Positions 43,101 through 50,539 of a stretch of 64,000 nt of DNA are shown piece by piece. A model generated the notes under the pieces. The model saw only the letters and a list, made by a program, of their open reading frames with translations, had not been told where the DNA came from and ran no database searches. The DNA is from an uncultured Oscillospiraceae bacterium (GTDB taxonomy: Bacteria; Bacillota; Clostridia; Oscillospirales; Oscillospiraceae), in NCBI GenBank assembly GCA_905233385.1, contig CAJOEH010000006.1, positions 93,195-157,194 on the forward strand, in the 5' to 3' direction. Numbering within the stretch: the stretch's first letter is position 1; each line of letters begins with the position of its first letter. The position numbers and the translations under genes are program-made.

Positions 43101-45264
43101 TCAGAAAGTCGTGGAATGGAAAGTGAGCAGTCGAACGGTATACACAAGCGCCTTCGTTCTGAACAACAAATCGCACAGCTCCTATCAGGGGGCGATCCGC
43201 GACGTTTTCAATACCATCTACGGCCTGACGCCGCAGCAGACCGAGGCGTTCAGCGACGCACTGCGCACGACGATGGGCGGCGCGGGCCTCTTCGGGAGCA
43301 ACGTCGGCCTGTTCGGCAGCGCGATCAACCTGACGGATATCGGAACGATTATCAATACGCTCCAAAACTACGGCGGTTTAAATGAGGCCGAGAAAGAGCA
43401 GAATCTGGAGGATCTCTGGTCGAAGCTGGAAAAACTGGGTCTGCTGGACGCCGTTCCGGCGGCCGCGGCGGCAAGGCTGAAAGAGGACTGGTACACCCTC
43501 GGCGATCTGCTTCTGACCCTGCTCTATCAGGATCGGAACGACTCCGACGTAGCGGCCAAAATGGGCGACAACCGCCGTGTGCTGGGCACCGCGCTTTACA
43601 ATTACAGCCGCATGTTCCTCAACCACTATTCCGAAACGGTCATGGCCTGGCTGCGGACGTATGACGACTATTACGCGAATGAGACCGTCCACTACGTCGT
43701 CACCCGGCCGACTGCCGTCGCGCTGCCTGCGGGCGAAGCGGTGAACGCGAACGGCTACGCTTTGGCGGTGACGGCGGACGCGGCGGCGACGGAGGTGGCC
43801 GGCACGAGCGCGACGCTGTATCTGGATATTGAAAACCTCGGCGGCGAGGCGATCTATTACACGGTCGGCGCCTCCGGGGAGCAGACCTACAGCGGTCATG
43901 ACGGGATCGCCCTCAGCGGCAGCGTCGACGAGACCGTGACCGTCAACGCCTACGCGATGTCCTACGGCGTCAAGAGCCCGGTCGGCGCCTATCAAATCAC
44001 GTTCACGACCTGCCGGCACGCAATCACCACGCTGAGCGGCTTTGCTGCCGCGACCTGCACCGGGGCGGGCTTCTCCGGCAATTATGTTTGCGATATCTGC
44101 GGCGAAACCGTCACGGCAGGCGCCGCCGTTCCCGCCCTCGGGCACGCATATCAGTCCGTCGTGACCGCGCCGACCTGCACGAGCGCCGGCTACACCACCT
44201 ACACCTGCACCCGCTGTGGAGATTCCTACAACGGTGACGAAGCTGCGGCGCTGGGTCACACCCCGGTCTACACCGACAACGGCGACGGCACACATGACGC
44301 GACCTGCTCCGTCTGCAACACCCTCGTAGTGAACGACGAAGCGCACGCCTACTTTGGCGGCGTCTGCACGCTTTGCGGCGCGGAAGAGCCCACGCCGAAG
44401 ATCCTCTCCGCTGCGCTCGTCCTGAACGGCAAGATCGACGTCGCCTACACCGTCAAGATCCCCGAGGGCTGCACGAGCCCCTACATGACCTTCACGTTCA
44501 ACGGCGTGACCACGACCGTTACAGACTGCACGGTTTCCGGCGACAATTACGTCTTCACGTTCACCGGCATCAACCCGCAGTGTATGGGCGACAACATCAG
44601 CGCGACCCTCACCGCGACAAAGAACGGCGTCGAGCACAGCGATACGCAGAGCACATATTCCGTTCGTCAGTACTGCGTGAACATGCTGGATGACAACACC
44701 ATTTCCTTGAATCTGCGCACCCTGCTGTCCGATATGCTGGCATACGGCGCGGCGGCACAGACCTTCATGAACTACAAGACGAACGATAAGGTCAACGAAA
44801 ATATTGACAGCGAACTGCTGACGACCAGCGACTTCTCCGCCCCATCCGGTCTCGGCGCGAGTTTCGACGGCGACGCGGATGAAAACGTCTTTTGGCTCTC
44901 CGCAGGCCTGACCCTGACGAGCAGCGTCGCGATGAACTTCCGCTTCTATGCCGAAAGCGCCGCGGACCTGTCCGTCACGGTCTCCGTCAACGGCAGATCG
45001 CAGACCTTCACGAGCTTTACCGCGATCGGCGACGGTATCTACGAGGTCTCCTTCACCGGCATCGAGGCCGACGAGTTCGCAGAGAACGTGACCGCGAGCT
45101 TCGCGAGAAGCGGCGCGCCGGTCGGCAACACCCTGACCTACAGCGTCAACGCCTACGTGCAGTCCAAGCAGAACGACAGCCTTGCCGCGCTGCAAGCGCT
45201 TGTCAAAGCCCTGTACAACTACGGCGCAGCCGCCGCCGCGTACGCTCCGGCAAGCGAGGCGTGA
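40189..45264 (+). CDS. Large secreted protein: beta-helix repeats, alpha/beta-hydrolase core, Cys-rich tail
   Basis: The 1,691-aa protein starts at the ATG at 40189. Signal peptide: MKKRLLSILLALALFATLLP. Residues about 175-425 are GGG-containing parallel beta-helix repeats (YGGAIQML; FGGGAINVD; HGGGIRMNG; YGGGGGIDV; GTGGGVYLD). About 500-1,170 is a hydrolase-like region with nucleophile elbow VVGYSRGGATANLAARRL near 732. About 1,275-1,405 has paired CxxC units (YVCDICGETV; YTCTRCGDSY; ATCSVCNTLV; GVCTLCGAEE) resembling zinc-ribbon-like bacterial surface repeats. The last about 285 residues are beta-rich and unknown. No SLH or LPXTG anchor is seen, so it may be released. A lipase/esterase or depolymerase role is possible. 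A hairpin array follows the stop closely. Confidence 0.78.
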   Translation: MKKRLLSILLALALFATLLPAVTLRGAADTIVGYHSTDGQTWTSYTNTTSLINTIQKQNGTHYVRMEADWNLKSTISDRITINSSADVTIYMQGHVIDRGLTSQGAYGNVFLVEAGAALVLDGGTAAEQETRHLDGSNQPTVKGYNVSTASPGTLTTLTGANEVKGAVLTGAYTKQDGGLFGAGASYYGGAIQMLGEDTSVRLINVTVVGNRTNFGGGAINVDNTGNTVTLENSRLIYNYAGEHGGGIRMNGTQFDSILNAYTCTLNMTNSAISNNYSGRNGGGVETDAVLTLKGDGNSYISDNVCAGYNNGSNYGGGGGIDVYKGAASISGVIIDNNKTNSYQGGGILLEGSADSEIKNCIITNNTAAGSYGKGGGVFLKYGGSTISDCTITGNSAGTGGGVYLDSADTDATVNLGGMLNISGNTTSNLYLSAGTYLSPSQNGSSVIGITAAGISGDRQLSKDAGTYPTSPYVYDGGGYGFQWFNDPTDARYRYLYIVTSGADTMPAEQSIALDYAEEVSGGYNNGAYKLIKAAYSTSSAADSLNENDAVCFYSDGYFFDDPTAYNEHLASMSMALVTAGFTTNWGGLNTQYYTGTTPDDPLTAVRYNNKHAHIRQLLSNLGFADAAFYASEMELSEPMMDTIGVAISHKALKTADDTDTGKILVPVVVRSNGYEDEWASNFTLGAGGEMAGGESLGFAMAANMVYSEILDYLGHYGLTDAAQQGRLIFWVVGYSRGGATANLAARRLLDGASPTIDVSAVLSDTNAGTALSNYVTGSSMAGRAFAIGDNQVISYTFEAPQGGTDAAQAYLATPEKYFTLHNVISAIDPVPYVAMTAFGFKRYGVDHYAPGLTTLTPTASESAYTFTHADHTHTVAVKTITAGGRTVTTYRDNDCFVVPVDLTANSAETTAYLPLRTELLRQYQLLNPYMIYDDYFEFAEINYSSAVFGSGFNPTVTCSMSREEYTAYLIQKVVEWKVSSRTVYTSAFVLNNKSHSSYQGAIRDVFNTIYGLTPQQTEAFSDALRTTMGGAGLFGSNVGLFGSAINLTDIGTIINTLQNYGGLNEAEKEQNLEDLWSKLEKLGLLDAVPAAAAARLKEDWYTLGDLLLTLLYQDRNDSDVAAKMGDNRRVLGTALYNYSRMFLNHYSETVMAWLRTYDDYYANETVHYVVTRPTAVALPAGEAVNANGYALAVTADAAATEVAGTSATLYLDIENLGGEAIYYTVGASGEQTYSGHDGIALSGSVDETVTVNAYAMSYGVKSPVGAYQITFTTCRHAITTLSGFAAATCTGAGFSGNYVCDICGETVTAGAAVPALGHAYQSVVTAPTCTSAGYTTYTCTRCGDSYNGDEAAALGHTPVYTDNGDGTHDATCSVCNTLVVNDEAHAYFGGVCTLCGAEEPTPKILSAALVLNGKIDVAYTVKIPEGCTSPYMTFTFNGVTTTVTDCTVSGDNYVFTFTGINPQCMGDNISATLTATKNGVEHSDTQSTYSVRQYCVNMLDDNTISLNLRTLLSDMLAYGAAAQTFMNYKTNDKVNENIDSELLTTSDFSAPSGLGASFDGDADENVFWLSAGLTLTSSVAMNFRFYAESAADLSVTVSVNGRSQTFTSFTAIGDGIYEVSFTGIEADEFAENVTASFARSGAPVGNTLTYSVNAYVQSKQNDSLAALQALVKALYNYGAAAAAYAPASEA

Positions 45265-45279
45265 TCCGGATCGGGATTT

Positions 45280-45473
45280 GTCGGGCTGCGCCCGACAGCG
45301 ATATAAATTCCTGACGGAATTTGCGATATACCCTTTCGGGCGCGATATGTGCTTCGCACGCGATATGCCCTGCGGGGCATGAAGGAATTTATATCATATC
45401 GCATTGCGCGCAAGCGCAATATATCGCATCACCGCAGGCGATATATCGCGTTTGCGTCAGCAAACATATCGCC
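45280..45473. repeat. Modular hairpin array A (spacer GCGATAT)
   Basis: At least eight short stem-loops with unrelated stems (TCGGGCTGCGCCCGA; CCCTTTCGGG; TGCTTCGCA; CCCTGCGGGG; TTGCGCGCAAGCGCAA; GTTTGCGTCAGCAAAC and others) are separated by the word GCGATAT(A). The spacer reads GCGATAT in the left half and ATATCGC in the right half, so the whole array is a large palindrome. It lies between two convergent genes and is not coding. Confidence 0.85.
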
Positions 45474-45524
45474 AAAATCCGGTTTGCAGAGGCAAATGAT
45501 AGGACGAACGAATTCCAGAATAAA

Positions 45525-45554
45525 CACAGCGCCCGCCGAAAAGCGGGCGCTGTG
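45525..45554 (-). terminator. Terminator of the chloramphenicol acetyltransferase gene
   Basis: CACAGCGCCCGC and GCGGGCGCTGTG, 12-bp arms, with TTTATT following on the minus strand. Confidence 0.75.
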
Positions 45555-45572
45555 CTTGTGTGTGATGAGAAA

Positions 45573-46235
45573 TCAGTTTGTCGAGGATTGTGCCACAAAC
45601 GGCTTGATCTCCTGCTCCAAGAGGCGGAAGACGTTCGCGACGAGATAGCCGTCGGCGATCGCGTGATTCAGACGGACCGTCACGGGCATCATAAGCCTGC
45701 CGTTTTCCTCTCTGTATCTGCCCCAGTTGACGATCGGCGCGAAATACAGATAGCCGTCGGGCAGCTCCAGATGCAGGGAATCATAGGAAAGCCACGAGAT
45801 ATACGACGCGTCGAACCAGTTGGGATGATTCGCCGGATCGAGCAGGTATTCCCGCGTTTTCTTCGCTTCCTCGAGGTCGCGCAGAGCGGCGGCGTAGAAC
45901 GTTTCGTAGTCCGGATCGTATTCGGAATACACAGGTGTGCAGGTCTCCGTGTCCTCATGGAAAACGTACTGCGTCGGGTGGATCACGTCGTAGCAGATCA
46001 GTTCGTCGGTCTGCCAGAGGTAGCCCATCCGGTAGTCCTCGCGGGAGTTCAGGACCTTCGAGAGGAGATACAGAAAGTTCAGATAGAACTTCGTTCCCAT
46101 CCGTTTGGAATACGCGGCGAGGTCCGTGACGTCGAGCCGCGCCGTCATGGAGGTCGAGCACTTACAGTCCTCCGTAAAATGACGGAACACGCCTTTTCGG
46201 TAATACGTTTCTTTGTCGATGATCTTGAAGTACAT
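45573..46235 (-). CDS. Type A chloramphenicol O-acetyltransferase-like protein
   Basis: The 220-aa protein has the CatA trimeric fold signature: N-terminal Y-x-R-K-x-x-F-x-H-F (YYRKGVFRHF), STSMTARLDVT, the YFAPIVNWGRYREENGR block and catalytic LNHAIADGYLVANVF (HxxxDG, His about residue 195). Length is normal for CatA (about 215-220). It would transfer acetyl from acetyl-CoA to the 3-hydroxyl of chloramphenicol; some CatA-like proteins have other substrates. GC-rich like the core genome, so it may be a long-resident gene. It lies 17 bp downstream of the Nudix gene on the same strand. Confidence 0.9.
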   Translation of the reverse strand: MYFKIIDKETYYRKGVFRHFTEDCKCSTSMTARLDVTDLAAYSKRMGTKFYLNFLYLLSKVLNSREDYRMGYLWQTDELICYDVIHPTQYVFHEDTETCTPVYSEYDPDYETFYAAALRDLEEAKKTREYLLDPANHPNWFDASYISWLSYDSLHLELPDGYLYFAPIVNWGRYREENGRLMMPVTVRLNHAIADGYLVANVFRLLEQEIKPFVAQSSTN

Positions 46236-46252
46236 TTGCGGCCTCTTGTATG

Positions 46253-46729
46253 TTATTCATATTCTGTCCGGATCGTGAACTGCTCCGGCAGGTGGAAAAT
46301 CTCTGTTTTCAGGAACGCCGGATAGAAATACGCATCCCGCAGGCACTCAAACGGCAGCCATTCGAAGCTGTTTACGTGATGTCGTTCGCGGAGCGTGAAG
46401 CGTTCGCCCTTTTCGAGCAGACCGGTATCGGATACGTCCATTAAAAAGTAGATGCAGAGTTCGTGGTATTGGAGGCGGTCGAGGTCTTCCTTGAAAAAGC
46501 TCTGATTGAGCCACAGCGGACGGACGATTTTCGGCGTGACGTTCAGTTCTTCCTCCACTTCGCGGACGACTGCGTGTTCGGCGGTTTCGCCCATTCGGAC
46601 TCTGCCGCCGGGCAGAAAGAAGTAGGGAGAGCGCTCGTCGTGCATCGCCAGAATTTTGTTGTCCGACAGGATCACGGCGCAGACTCTGTAATTGAACTTT
46701 TCCTGCCCGGAAACGTAAGAAATGTCCAT
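46253..46729 (-). CDS. Nudix hydrolase
   Basis: The 158-aa protein. The Nudix box GX5EX7REVEEEL is complete (GGRVRMGETAEHAVVREVEE, about residues 41-60). It begins MDISYVSGQEKFNYRVCAVI, the usual first strand. Nudix enzymes cut nucleoside-diphosphate-linked compounds such as oxidised or sugar nucleotides; the specificity is not readable here. Start ATG at 46729. Same strand as cat, so the two are probably one transcript. Confidence 0.92.
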   Translation of the reverse strand: MDISYVSGQEKFNYRVCAVILSDNKILAMHDERSPYFFLPGGRVRMGETAEHAVVREVEEELNVTPKIVRPLWLNQSFFKEDLDRLQYHELCIYFLMDVSDTGLLEKGERFTLRERHHVNSFEWLPFECLRDAYFYPAFLKTEIFHLPEQFTIRTEYE

Positions 46730-46762
46730 TTTCTCACCTTAAATATCAAATATCGAAAAACC

Positions 46763-46844
46763 GTAGGGAGGCATGCCCACATGCCTCCGGGAGAATTGTG
46801 CGTCTGCAATCAGAACACGGAGGCGTCAGGGGACGCCTCCCTAC
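46763..46844. repeat. Dispersed 82-bp palindromic element, copy 1
   Basis: It starts GTAGGGAGGCATGCC and ends GGACGCCTCCCTAC, so the ends are inverted repeats. Each half is itself a hairpin (GGAGGCATG/CATGCCTCC; GGAGGCGTC/GACGCCTCC). It is repeated in inverted orientation at 52681-52763. Confidence 0.9.
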
Positions 46845-46883
46845 AACGGATGATCTGCCTGCTTTTCTTAATCAGAAAGATTT

Positions 46884-47055
46884 AATGAAGATGTCGGCGT
46901 CGCCGACGAATGAAGTTGCTCGCTTTGCTCGCGAATGAAGACGGGCTTCGCCCTAATGAAGAGAAGACGCCTGCCGAAAGAAACATCTTTTTCTGATTTC
47001 TTCATTAGCGAAGCGTCTTCATTCCTTCATTCGCCGCCGCGCGGGCGTCTTCATT
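46884..47055. repeat. Modular hairpin array C (spacer AATGAAG)
   Basis: Hairpins with different stems (GTCGGCGTCGCCGAC; CGGGCTTCGCCC; CGCCGCCGCGCGGGCG and others) are separated by AATGAAG on the left and CTTCATT on the right. The right end runs into the last codon and stop of the SLH-peptidase gene (47051). Not coding. Confidence 0.82.
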
Positions 47056-50000
47056 TTGCGATGCGGTAGAGGAAGGTCACGACCTGCGCGCGGGTGCAGG
47101 TGAGCAGGGGGCTGAACGTCGACGGGCCGGTGCCCTGCGTGACGTCGTTTTCCGCCGCCCAGAGGACTGCTTTGTAATAGTAATCCATGGGGCTCACGTC
47201 GGTGAGCGCGCACTCGAGGACCGTCGGCTCCGGCTTGCCCTCGTAGCGCCAGAGGAAGGTCACGATCTGCGCGCGGGTGCAGGTGTCGTCCGGGCTGAAT
47301 TTATCGGCGGCGGTACCGGCAGTGACGTTGTTTTCGACCGCCCAGAGGACGGCTTTATAGTAGTATGCGTTTTCCGTTACGTCACGGAAAGGATTCTTGC
47401 TTTCGGCGGGCTCCGGCGAGCCGGCGGCTCTCCAGAGGAAGGTCACGACCTGCGCGCGCGTGCAGCCCTCGTTCGGGCCGAAGGTCGTCGCGCTCGTGCC
47501 GGCGGTCACGCCGTGGACGAACGCCCAGTCGATCGCGTCGTGCGCCCAGTCGCCCTTCGCGGGCATGTCGGCAAACACGCTGCCGGGGCAGCTTTCGCCG
47601 CCGTCGCAGGGCAGGCCGTCGTCCAGCTTCGGCAGGGCGGCCGTGACGGTCTGCGTCGCGAACGCCGGATCCGTGAAGGTCGCGGTATAGGTGATCTCGC
47701 CCGCGGTGTTGATCGTCGGCTCGCGCGTTACCTCGGAGGTGATCGCGCCGTCCTCGGTCTCGACGTGGCTTTCGTCGTTCTTGCAGGTGCGGATCGCGAT
47801 CACGGCGGAATAGTCCACCGCCCAGGTATAGACCGGCTCGTTCCAGTCGTGGCCGAGGGGTGCGGTTTCCTCTGCGGTGTAACTGTCGCCGCAGCGGGCG
47901 CAGGTGTAGGTCGTGAAGCCGCCCTCGGTGCAGGTCGGCGCGGTCACTTCCGGCTGATAGTCGTGGCCGAGCGCGTCGACGTAGTCGTCAACGTAGCTGT
48001 CGCCGCACTTTGCGCAGGTGTAGGTCGTGAAGCCGCCTTCCGTGCAGGTAGGCTCCGTCACGACGGCGACGTAGTCGTGCTCGCAGGCGGCAAGCTCGGT
48101 GGTGTAGTGCGCCGTGCCGTCCGAGGCGCGGTACAGCGTGAGGTTCATCGTTGTCACGCCGCCGCAGCAGAACGCGGCTTCGGCCGTATCGTACTGCAGA
48201 TATTTCTGGGTCACGGCGGAATTCTTGATGGCCGCGACGTCGCCGACCCAAATCGCCTGCCAGTTCGAGTTATACGGCATCACGGTCCCGGAAGCGAACA
48301 GGGGAGTGCCTTTTTTGCAGCTCAGATAGTTCTCGCTGCCCTTCATCCGGATCGTGTAGGTGCCTTCGATGGTTGCCGAGGGTTCAAATACGTAAATGCA
48401 GTCGTTCGGGACGTTCAGAAGCCGGTCGCCGTCCAGCGTCATACCGGTGTCGGCGAAGGCGATCGCGGCATCGGAAGAGCCGAGCTGTTCGCCGGTAAAT
48501 GCGCCGCTGGCGTCGAGGACGACCTCGCTGTTGTAGGTGATGACGTATTCGCCGCTCCAGTCCGCGGGCTTGCTGTCCAGGCGGGTGAATTCGACGTTGC
48601 TGTCGTCCACGTAGGTATAGAGCGCGTAGAAGACCGCTTCTTCCGCGTCGACCGTCCAGCCTGCGCCCGCAGGTTTGTATTCTGGCTTCTCGGTCGTATC
48701 CTCCACGGGCTGCTTCGTCCAGCCGAGGAACTTGCAGTTCTGTGCGGCAGTCGGCGCGCCGGCGGGCGCAGGGAGGACGATCTCGTCGCCGAGATAGGTC
48801 GCGATTGCATCGCAGGTCACGCCGTCCGGCGTGATAAACGTGACGGTCGCGGGCGTCTTGGGAGCGAAGTCGATCCGCACGGTGCAGTCGCTCTGCGCCG
48901 TGACAATGAAGGTGTTGCCGTTCTGCACGACCGTGGCCGTGCCGCTGAGGACCTCATAGCCCGAGGCGTAGTAGCCCTCGGCAGGGGAGGCGATGATCGA
49001 CCCGCCGACGACCGACACCGTACCCCAGTCCTCGTTGCCGGACACGGCGGTGACGGTGTAGTGCTGCTCCAGCGTCCAGCCCGACAGGACGGTCTGGATG
49101 TTGCACGCGCCGTAGGCGGGGTCATTGTTCTGGTTGGCGCTGCTGTCGTTGGCGTTTTTCGGGTTCACCGTGCGGTGGCCCTGATAGGCGTCCTCGGAGG
49201 ACACGACGTTCGGGAAGGCGATGAAGTTATATCTTGCCTTCGCGAGAGAATAGCTGCCGGGGTAGGCGGGATCCCAGTCGGCGCCTGCCTGAGTTTTCAT
49301 ATACGCGAAGGATTCGCCGACCGTAAAGCCGTCGATCATATGATCCCAGAAATACTCTTCATATTCGTAGTCGCCGTCGAAGGAGACGGACTGCGAATAG
49401 CCGTAGACGGCCTCGACGCCCTTCTCGCGAACGGGCATCCACATACCGTCGGTCGCCATACCGAGACAGATGGCCATCCACAGAAGATTGTTGCAGGCGG
49501 GGCCTTGCATATGGTTGGCGATCGCGGTGCCGTCGACACAGTAATACTTCATACTGCCGTAGCCGCCGGCATAATAGGCGTGGTAATAGGTGCCGTAGGG
49601 GCCCTGCGCGAGCTGCTGGTCCTCGGCGGTCCAGCCCGCGTTGGTCTGCATACAGAGATAGGACGTGTTCGCCTTCGTGACGTAATCGTCCGAATTGCTC
49701 GGGTTGGCGTAGTCGGTGTCGCCGTGGGAGTCGAAAATGACGACCGCGCAGGTCTCCAACGACTCCGCGATCTTGTCGATCGTACCGGCGCTCGTTTTGT
49801 AGGTCGTACTGGTGCCGCCGAGCTCCTGCGCGATGGCCTTGCCCTCGTCGGAATAGGTCGTCTTGAACGAGGAGTCCAGGCCGTAGTACGGCTGGAAGAC
49901 CGCGACGTCGACGCTGCCGGGAATGCCGCCCTTCGTCGCGTAACTTGCGGTCTCAACGCCGCTGAACGCTTCGGGATCGGCGTCCGTGTCCACGCTCGAG

Positions 50001-50338
50001 GCGCGCATCTTCGCGCGCAGCGCGGGAGAATATCCGCAGACCTCGCCGGACGCGGAGGTCCAGTAGAAGAAGCTGCCGTGGCGGATGATCGAGCCGGGCG
50101 TGAAGTCGCCGGAGTTCACGACGAGCCGCTCCACGTCCTCCGACAGCGCGGCAAAGTCCGCCGCGGTCGGTTCCCCGTCCGCGCGGGCGCGCCTTGCGAG
50201 CGCGTCGTCCTCGAGCGCGGTGATCTGCGCCCAGATGTCGTCCGTGTCGATTCCCGCCGCGCCCGCGGAATCGGCGGGCAGCAGGGTAACGACCAGCAGC
50301 AGCGCAAGCAATAATGCGAGCAATCGTTTGAAAGTCAT
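47051..50338 (-). CDS. SLH-anchored clan-CD-like cysteine peptidase candidate
   Basis: The 1,095-aa protein starts at the ATG at 50338 behind GGGAGGAA. Signal peptide MTFKRLLALLLALLLVVTLL. A putative caspase/gingipain-like active site: AVVIFDSHGDTD (His near residue 203) and LLWMAICLGMATDG (Cys near 289), each preceded by the hydrophobic strand usual for clan CD. Next come beta-rich regions, including a CxxC-type pair of repeats (EGGFTTYTCAKCGDSYV; YTCARCGDSYTAEE) similar to the tail of the 40189 protein. Three SLH repeats (FADMPAKGDWAHDAIDW; FRDVTENAYYYKAVLW; LTDVSPMDYYYKAVLW) close the protein. It is expected in the cell wall. Peptidase activity is inferred from two motifs only. Confidence 0.75.
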   Translation of the reverse strand: MTFKRLLALLLALLLVVTLLPADSAGAAGIDTDDIWAQITALEDDALARRARADGEPTAADFAALSEDVERLVVNSGDFTPGSIIRHGSFFYWTSASGEVCGYSPALRAKMRASSVDTDADPEAFSGVETASYATKGGIPGSVDVAVFQPYYGLDSSFKTTYSDEGKAIAQELGGTSTTYKTSAGTIDKIAESLETCAVVIFDSHGDTDYANPSNSDDYVTKANTSYLCMQTNAGWTAEDQQLAQGPYGTYYHAYYAGGYGSMKYYCVDGTAIANHMQGPACNNLLWMAICLGMATDGMWMPVREKGVEAVYGYSQSVSFDGDYEYEEYFWDHMIDGFTVGESFAYMKTQAGADWDPAYPGSYSLAKARYNFIAFPNVVSSEDAYQGHRTVNPKNANDSSANQNNDPAYGACNIQTVLSGWTLEQHYTVTAVSGNEDWGTVSVVGGSIIASPAEGYYASGYEVLSGTATVVQNGNTFIVTAQSDCTVRIDFAPKTPATVTFITPDGVTCDAIATYLGDEIVLPAPAGAPTAAQNCKFLGWTKQPVEDTTEKPEYKPAGAGWTVDAEEAVFYALYTYVDDSNVEFTRLDSKPADWSGEYVITYNSEVVLDASGAFTGEQLGSSDAAIAFADTGMTLDGDRLLNVPNDCIYVFEPSATIEGTYTIRMKGSENYLSCKKGTPLFASGTVMPYNSNWQAIWVGDVAAIKNSAVTQKYLQYDTAEAAFCCGGVTTMNLTLYRASDGTAHYTTELAACEHDYVAVVTEPTCTEGGFTTYTCAKCGDSYVDDYVDALGHDYQPEVTAPTCTEGGFTTYTCARCGDSYTAEETAPLGHDWNEPVYTWAVDYSAVIAIRTCKNDESHVETEDGAITSEVTREPTINTAGEITYTATFTDPAFATQTVTAALPKLDDGLPCDGGESCPGSVFADMPAKGDWAHDAIDWAFVHGVTAGTSATTFGPNEGCTRAQVVTFLWRAAGSPEPAESKNPFRDVTENAYYYKAVLWAVENNVTAGTAADKFSPDDTCTRAQIVTFLWRYEGKPEPTVLECALTDVSPMDYYYKAVLWAAENDVTQGTGPSTFSPLLTCTRAQVVTFLYRIAK

Positions 50339-50495
50339 AATGGGTTCCTCCCTGAATGAACGCGGAACGGCGGTGTTCTGCGTTTGATTTCTTTGAACAT
50401 CATATACCTTAACGCGGCGATAGTCAAACACTATTTGCCGGACGACAGGCCAATCATTCCTCCTCGGCGTTGTTTTGCAGGGAATATCAAATAAA

Positions 50496-50524
50496 ACAGC
50501 GGTCAGCGAAGGGCTGACCGCTGT
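50496..50524 (-). terminator. Terminator of the repeat-tailed membrane protein gene
   Basis: ACAGCGGTCAGC and GCTGACCGCTGT, 12-bp perfect arms around GAAGG. Confidence 0.8.
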
Positions 50525-50539
50525 CTTCTATGAGCGCGA

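Noticed and set aside
45280..45473. CRISPR array
   Set aside because: The constant parts are only 7-8 bp, the variable parts are self-complementary hairpins, spacing is irregular and no cas gene is nearby. The same holds for arrays B and C.
47513..50314. 933-aa plus-strand open frame
   Set aside because: It mirrors the SLH peptidase gene and has no motif or ribosome site.
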